From positions 3,569 through 13,882 of the forward strand of contig DKQT01000024.1 in assembly GCA_002471845.1 (NCBI GenBank): DNA of 10,314 bases. Reading direction: 5' to 3'. Of the stretch, positions 8,001 to 10,314 are shown in pieces. This stretch comes from Fidelibacterota bacterium UBA7301 (GTDB lineage Bacteria > Fidelibacterota > Marinisomatia > Marinisomatales > TCS55). Position 1 is the first letter of the stretch; each line of letters starts with the position of its first letter. The notes beneath the pieces were generated by a model. It was not told the DNA's origin and did no database searches. It worked only from the letters and a program-made list of their open reading frames with translations. A program made the position numbers and the translations under genes.

Positions 8001-8240
8001 CATAAGGGCCAACAGGAATTGGCTATGCTGGGAAAAGGTACCTGCCTTGGTGAAATGGCTTTGCTTGATGATGAACCCCGCTCGGCGGACGCCACCGTCA
8101 CCGAAGATTCCACGTTATTTAAGATCGAGCAAGAAGGATTTTACGAAGTGATGGGTAGTCAAAGCGATATTATGGAAGGTATCATTAAACTGCTTACCGG
8201 CAGGCTCCGTGTGGCCAATGAAAAGCTCATGGCCAAGTAA
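5070..8240 (+). CDS. NTT/ATP-ADP-carrier-like transporter fused to HEAT repeats and cNMP-binding domain
   Basis: The protein has 1056 residues in three parts. About 17-395 is a polytopic membrane region resembling the TLC/NTT nucleotide carriers (the conserved GEAKMVL approach to the first span, then AKTARDAYFLSRFD). It has about six spans before and five to six after a basic cytoplasmic loop, residues 194-214, containing PPPKKKKGKR. About 430-720 is a helical-repeat region of HEAT type (for example FRAAAAAAILQLG at 534-546), and a further helical region continues to about 920. About 927-1050 is a cyclic-nucleotide-binding domain with GDYGDSLFIVVSG (961-973) and a phosphate-binding cassette LGEMALLDDEPRSA (993-1006) including Glu995 and Arg1004. 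Plausible role: inner-membrane transport or sensing controlled by a cyclic nucleotide; the substrate is unknown. The start is uncertain: TTG at 5070 keeps the conserved residues before span 1, while ATG at 5118 has a far better ribosome-binding site and gives 1040 residues. Confidence 0.85.
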   Translation: MKFLKKIINIKQGEAKMVLTFFFFSFFTVAMAMVAKTARDAYFLSRFDKSILPLMFLATAVVIAPILTYYTKMSNKLAPRVLFLMTSALFAGTFILIQPVITGFVVPVLYVWVEVVVAINIIQFWTYAGDSFEPRQAKRLFGIIAGGGSFAIMIIGMNLKPFVNAFGTDELLFLAVGFLGLATFFGLMSIQYFKKEPAKKGATKPPPKKKKGKRDPFISGIATIVALSAVVTIIVDYQFKIIASSAFPNEGDLVAFFGLFYSIAGAASIIMQFFITGPVLSRFGILIGLIILPILLVVGSASLLVAPVLMSASFAKFSDQTFKFTINNSSLELLWLPVQTDKRKTIKPQVSGTIKSVAEGLGGLITFLLVKVIALKYLSIVSLGAIAGWLVTSFRVKTDYVKQLQTAISKRQIDFEELNVDVQDAAMVKTIEETLSSEDEIQQLFALEIIEGLPLSSWEKSIRRLFLEGSVDVRKRILSMAWDEESIIPNEDIIATMNKGDDVSVEAILVAGRRKLTDVLPDLEPLLSGDVVEFRAAAAAAILQLGQGPTTDAESILNEMLDGEDESAQATALNHLVYNDSILPQDKLIHFLRNEGHLISNVALTIAEKRKDPDLVPAIISNLDLPKTSLQARLTLQKFSDELTLEEFQKLFDTPDLSRKLRLGIIRTLREYPGDRAINMLLKQLNRDDQDVYNEVVDSLLAVARVHPIEEEEKKAKVAEEIRAMARKVYALNEAIKLIPDDNNKFFMHDHLNNEIQNTLPTLLKLGVIDVPDTPIETYIHTVKSGDPAKLPFLLEFFENIFSNEEREIINPLIEPIPITERSEVGHSKFNNLPNDLNLELTESVYSPNKWESVIALDYLLKSEKMDVIQNLDWEKVPGSKANQELLTRRIQKNGTSLDFIPTDRFKLEAIELSMYSTLEKTIILKSVDLFKTIPAENLSRVAQITEEVQYEANSPIFAEGDYGDSLFIVVSGNVKIHKGQQELAMLGKGTCLGEMALLDDEPRSADATVTEDSTLFKIEQEGFYEVMGSQSDIMEGIIKLLTGRLRVANEKLMAK
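5105..5112 (+). promoter_or_regulatory. Shine-Dalgarno sequence supporting alternative start at 5118
   Basis: GGGGGAGG ends five bases before an in-frame ATG at 5118. If used, it removes the first 16 residues of the transporter. No comparable motif precedes the TTG at 5070. Against this, the bases also encode the Gly-Glu that carriers of this family tend to conserve just before their first membrane span, so the match may be partly accidental. Confidence 0.5.
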
Positions 8241-8263
8241 AGTAAATTTTTATAACATATATA

Positions 8264-8291
8264 AATACCCCATCCTTTAGGCTGGGGTATT
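8264..8291. terminator. Hairpin terminator between convergent genes, probably bidirectional
   Basis: A perfect 9-bp stem (AATACCCCA at 8264-8272 with TGGGGTATT at 8283-8291) encloses a 10-base loop that can itself form a CC/GG pair around TTTA. It sits 23 bp after the transporter stop and about 40 bp beyond the end of the leftward membrane-protein gene. There is no long T-run on the plus side. On the minus side the hairpin is followed by an AT-rich tract, so the U-rich requirement is met only loosely. Confidence 0.7.
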
Positions 8292-8330
8292 AGTGACTAT
8301 TAAAATGGAGATTTATCCCCAATTAAATAA

Positions 8331-8660
8331 TTAATCCTTTTTCGGAAGAATTTTATCCAGCTTTTCTTCCGTTTTTTCTTCTACTTTTTTAGCCACTGTT
8401 TCTTTGGCTTTTTCACTGAATTCTGAAGCTTTTTCTTTCGCCGTTTCAACCCCGGATTGCACACCTTCCTTGAAGCTTTCAACAGTCACCTTCTGTTCCG
8501 TCCATATCATATAGGCTACCCAGAGGACTAAAATAGCGCTGACCACCAAAACCAGTTTGATCAATTTTTTTATAACCCCCAATAAAATGATGATCGCCAG
8601 TACAACGGCAACGGCCATATACACCGGATTGGATACTAACATTTCAATGGATTGATCCAT
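8331..8660 (-). CDS. Small membrane protein with charged helical tail
   Basis: The protein has 109 residues. Two hydrophobic segments (about 12-30 and 33-53) are separated only by the basic pair Lys31-Lys32. They are followed by a long highly charged Lys/Glu tail (about 58-104) with the heptad-like character of an amphipathic or coiled-coil helix (for example VETAKEKASEFSEKAKETVA). No known family is recognised. The start codon shares one base with the stop of the metallophosphatase gene upstream (TAATG), with only a purine-rich AAAGAAAAAG as possible ribosome-binding sequence, so translation is probably coupled to that gene. Its stop lies close to the shared hairpin terminator, making it the last gene of a two-gene minus-strand unit. 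Function is unknown; a membrane scaffold or envelope-stress role would be speculation. Confidence 0.75.
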   Translation of the reverse strand: MDQSIEMLVSNPVYMAVAVVLAIIILLGVIKKLIKLVLVVSAILVLWVAYMIWTEQKVTVESFKEGVQSGVETAKEKASEFSEKAKETVAKKVEEKTEEKLDKILPKKD

Positions 8661-9592
8661 TATTCTTTTTCTTTCAATTTTAATTTTCGGTGATTGATCC
8701 TTCCCGTTTTCTCTTCGTATTCATGGATGAGATCCATGATTCGTGGATCGTCGGGCATTTCCAGTTTCATAGTATCAATCCGCCCGGATTTAGAAATCAC
8801 ATCTGCTCCGTTGATCGTTAATTCTGCAACGCCGACATAATACCCCTCTTTCCCCGCCTGGACGATTAATGTGCCATTCACTTCTTCAGGATTATCCATG
8901 GGCGATTGACTGTGAGCGCCTACAATCACATCCAGACCATCTACTTTTTCGGCCAGGGCATAATCCAGGTCGGCGCCTTGATGGGTGAGCAAAACGAAAA
9001 CATCCGCCTTATCCTTGAGACGGGCCATTTCCCCTTTCACTGCTTCCAAGGGATCCTCCAAGTGAATATGGTCTTTTTGTTCTGGGGTATAATACTTCAT
9101 CGCGTAAGGGTCCATGATCCCCATAATGGCAACCTTCAGGCCGCCTTTCTCCACCACCTGGGATTTTAAAAAGTTTTCCATACCCTCAACTTCAATGTTA
9201 GAGCCCACCACTTTCAAGTCCATTTGGCTGAATAATGACTTGAGTTGTTCTGTAGGCATGGTTAATTCCTGGTCCCCGGGAAGAATGGCATCATAGGGCA
9301 ATTGTTTGAAAGCTTCACTCATAAGGCTGTCTTTATAGGACTGGTGGGTCATGGTGAAGATGTCCCCCGCATCCACGAGGATTGTATTGGGATGATCTTC
9401 CAAGAAATTTTCAACGAAGACCACCCGTTTCTCCACCGCCCCAAAGGGGTGGTCGGGGCAGTAACAGTTTTCCAGTGCGCCATTGGTATTATTGGTATGG
9501 AGAATATAGAGTGTTTTATCCTGGGCTGTGAGACCGGTTCCCAGAAGAATGACCAGAAATAGATGAACTATGGATGGTTTTACCTGTCCCAT
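8660..9592 (-). CDS. Secreted metallophosphatase / 5'-nucleotidase-like protein with altered metal ligands
   Basis: The protein has 310 residues. A signal peptide covers about 1-23 (cleavage near GLTA-QDK), so it acts in the periplasm or at the surface. The rest follows the calcineurin-like metallophosphatase fold of the UshA/5'-nucleotidase family, but only the catalytic domain is present; the C-terminal substrate-binding domain is absent. Motifs in order: HTNNTNG at 32-38, where the family has HTNDxHG; ENCYCP at 41-46; VDAGD at 73-77 (Asp77 kept); PGDQE at 105-109 instead of GNHE; LLTHQG at 201-206 (His204 kept); VGAHSQ at 224-229, keeping His227 but with Gln for the last His. The Glu-x-Cys-x-Cys motif after the first loop resembles a subgroup of divergent metallophosphatases. 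It may be a single-metal enzyme, use another metal, or be a non-catalytic binder. No Shine-Dalgarno sequence is evident, and only 20 bp separate it from the divergent yidD-like gene. Confidence 0.85.
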   Translation of the reverse strand: MGQVKPSIVHLFLVILLGTGLTAQDKTLYILHTNNTNGALENCYCPDHPFGAVEKRVVFVENFLEDHPNTILVDAGDIFTMTHQSYKDSLMSEAFKQLPYDAILPGDQELTMPTEQLKSLFSQMDLKVVGSNIEVEGMENFLKSQVVEKGGLKVAIMGIMDPYAMKYYTPEQKDHIHLEDPLEAVKGEMARLKDKADVFVLLTHQGADLDYALAEKVDGLDVIVGAHSQSPMDNPEEVNGTLIVQAGKEGYYVGVAELTINGADVISKSGRIDTMKLEMPDDPRIMDLIHEYEEKTGRINHRKLKLKEKE

Positions 9593-9612
9593 CGTGTCTA
9601 AAATTGAGTGTA

Positions 9613-10224
9613 ATGAAGTGTTTAATCAAAACCTTTTTAATGGGTGCGTGTATTTTTGCCCAATACCCGGCGGACTCCCTTTTTCAGGCAACCGATACAT
9701 CCCCAATGCAAAAATTATTTTTGTTTCCCATTACCAAATGGCAACGGATGTCCTATAACAGTGACGCCATGAATTGCCAGTTTTATCCAAGCTGTTCAAA
9801 TTATGGGGCCCAGGCCATCTATCAAAATGGGATCATCAGTGGATTGGTCATGACCTCCGATCGAATCATCCGCTGTAACCCACAGGCATTCGATGCTCAC
9901 AAACGAATGAATGGCAATTTTCATATTGACGAACGATTAATGGATCCAATCCATTTGAGCCATGATACTATGCCCAAAAGATCCCCCCTACTAGCAGCAG
10001 GATTATCCATGGCCGTGCCCGGACTGGGACGTGTCTATGGAGGAAGAACCGCAGATGGTTTTTATGGTTTTCTTATGTCAGCCATTTCTATAAGTACCGG
10101 GGTTAAATCACTGAAAAGAGAAAGTATCTTTGCCCCCCTTTATATCGGGTTGGCAGTCACCATTTATGGCGGTGAAATATATGGCGCGTGGCGGACGACA
10201 AAATATTACAGGAAAGTTGACTAA
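9613..10224 (+). CDS. YidD-domain protein with N-terminal signal and C-terminal membrane domain
   Basis: The protein has 203 residues from the ATG at 9613. I chose this start because it gives a signal-like N-terminus (MKCLIKTFLMGACIFAQ) and avoids overlap with the divergent gene. An in-frame ATG at 9574 would add 13 residues lacking that character. Residues 38-115 match YidD, the small factor that assists YidC-mediated membrane insertion: NCQFYPSCSNYGAQAI at 54-69 and the RIIRCNP segment at 84-90, including the conserved Cys55, Cys61 and Cys88. Canonical YidD has about 70-85 residues and ends near here. This protein continues with a hydrophobic domain (about 124-195) starting PGLGRVYGGRTADGF, a pattern seen in TM2/DUF5683-like membrane domains, with two or three spans. 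It is not next to rnpA or yidC in this window. If the N-terminus is a cleaved signal, the YidD part would face the periplasm, which is unusual. Confidence 0.85.
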   Translation: MKCLIKTFLMGACIFAQYPADSLFQATDTSPMQKLFLFPITKWQRMSYNSDAMNCQFYPSCSNYGAQAIYQNGIISGLVMTSDRIIRCNPQAFDAHKRMNGNFHIDERLMDPIHLSHDTMPKRSPLLAAGLSMAVPGLGRVYGGRTADGFYGFLMSAISISTGVKSLKRESIFAPLYIGLAVTIYGGEIYGAWRTTKYYRKVD

Positions 10225-10231
10225 GGCGGAC

Positions 10232-10259
10232 TTGGTTTTCTAAGAGCGAATATTCTAAT
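10232..10259 (+). promoter_or_regulatory. Candidate promoter of the tRNA-Thr gene
   Basis: TTGGTT (10232-10237) is followed after 16 bp by TCTAAT (10254-10259), five of six matches to the -10 consensus. Transcription would start near 10266, about 11 bases before the mature tRNA. A short GC-rich stretch (GCCCGC, 10263-10268) overlaps the discriminator and start region, as is common for growth-rate-controlled stable RNA promoters. Confidence 0.4.
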
Positions 10260-10276
10260 TTTGCCCGCTAAATTTT

Positions 10277-10314
10277 GCCACTGTAGCTCAGCTGGTAGAG
10301 CAACGCATTCGTAA
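10277..10314 (+). tRNA. tRNA-Thr(CGT), 3' half beyond window end
   Basis: The 38 bases read as acceptor strand GCCACTG, then TA, D-stem GCTC/GAGC around loop AGCTGGTA, a single A, anticodon-stem strand ACGCA and loop TTCGTAA with anticodon CGT, which reads the Thr codon ACG. The window stops exactly at the end of the anticodon loop. The layout and the anticodon-arm bases closely resemble bacterial tRNA-Thr(CGT) genes. The rest, including the T-arm and any further tRNAs in a cluster, lies outside. Confidence 0.9.

Noticed and set aside
9574..9612. Thirteen extra N-terminal codons for the YidD-fusion protein
   Set aside because: Starting at 9574 would overlap the divergent gene and bury the signal-like segment behind a Pro/Cys-containing stretch. 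The ATG at 9613 is the more natural start.

Overview
The window looks like an ordinary chromosomal segment of a free-living, Gram-negative (two-membrane) bacterium of moderate GC content. The evidence is an outer-membrane secretin, a lipoprotein with a lipobox-like signal, several Sec signal peptides, and the absence of mobile-element or phage genes. Many genes lack a strong Shine-Dalgarno sequence. The overall protein style suggests the Fibrobacteres-Chlorobi-Bacteroidetes side of the tree, possibly Candidatus Marinimicrobia. That placement is an impression, not a result; a marker-gene search would be needed to settle it.

Left arm, minus strand (3072 down to 1): a probable lipoprotein gene overlaps a secretin gene by 4 bp. 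The secretin carries a long C-terminal extension of unknown function. After a 106-bp gap follows a small secreted Cys/Asp-rich protein that runs off the window edge and contains a C2H2-finger-like Cys/His spacing. A candidate sigma-70 promoter lies upstream of the lipoprotein gene.

Centre, plus strand (3269 to 8240): a tight three-gene run. It encodes a PIN-PhoH protein (PhoH2/YlaK type, RNase plus ATPase), a small multi-pass membrane protein, and a 1056-residue protein. The last combines an ATP/ADP-carrier-like (NTT/TLC) membrane half, HEAT-like helical repeats and a C-terminal cyclic-nucleotide-binding domain. The run ends at a strong hairpin, which also lies just past the end of the convergent genes on its right.

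Right arm: on the minus strand (9592 down to 8331), a secreted metallophosphatase/5'-nucleotidase-like protein with several substituted metal ligands is coupled through a TAATG junction to a small membrane protein with a charged helical tail. Diverging from it at 9613 is a YidD-domain protein with an added N-terminal signal-like segment and a C-terminal membrane domain. The window closes inside a tRNA-Thr(CGT) gene that has its own plausible promoter.

The most interesting points are domain-level oddities: the extended secretin with its overlapping lipoprotein, the NTT-HEAT-cNMP fusion next to PhoH2, the metallophosphatase with lost ligands, and the exported-looking YidD fusion. No CRISPR array, insertion sequence, toxin-antitoxin pair or defence island was recognised, and there is no gene-free stretch longer than about 200 bp.
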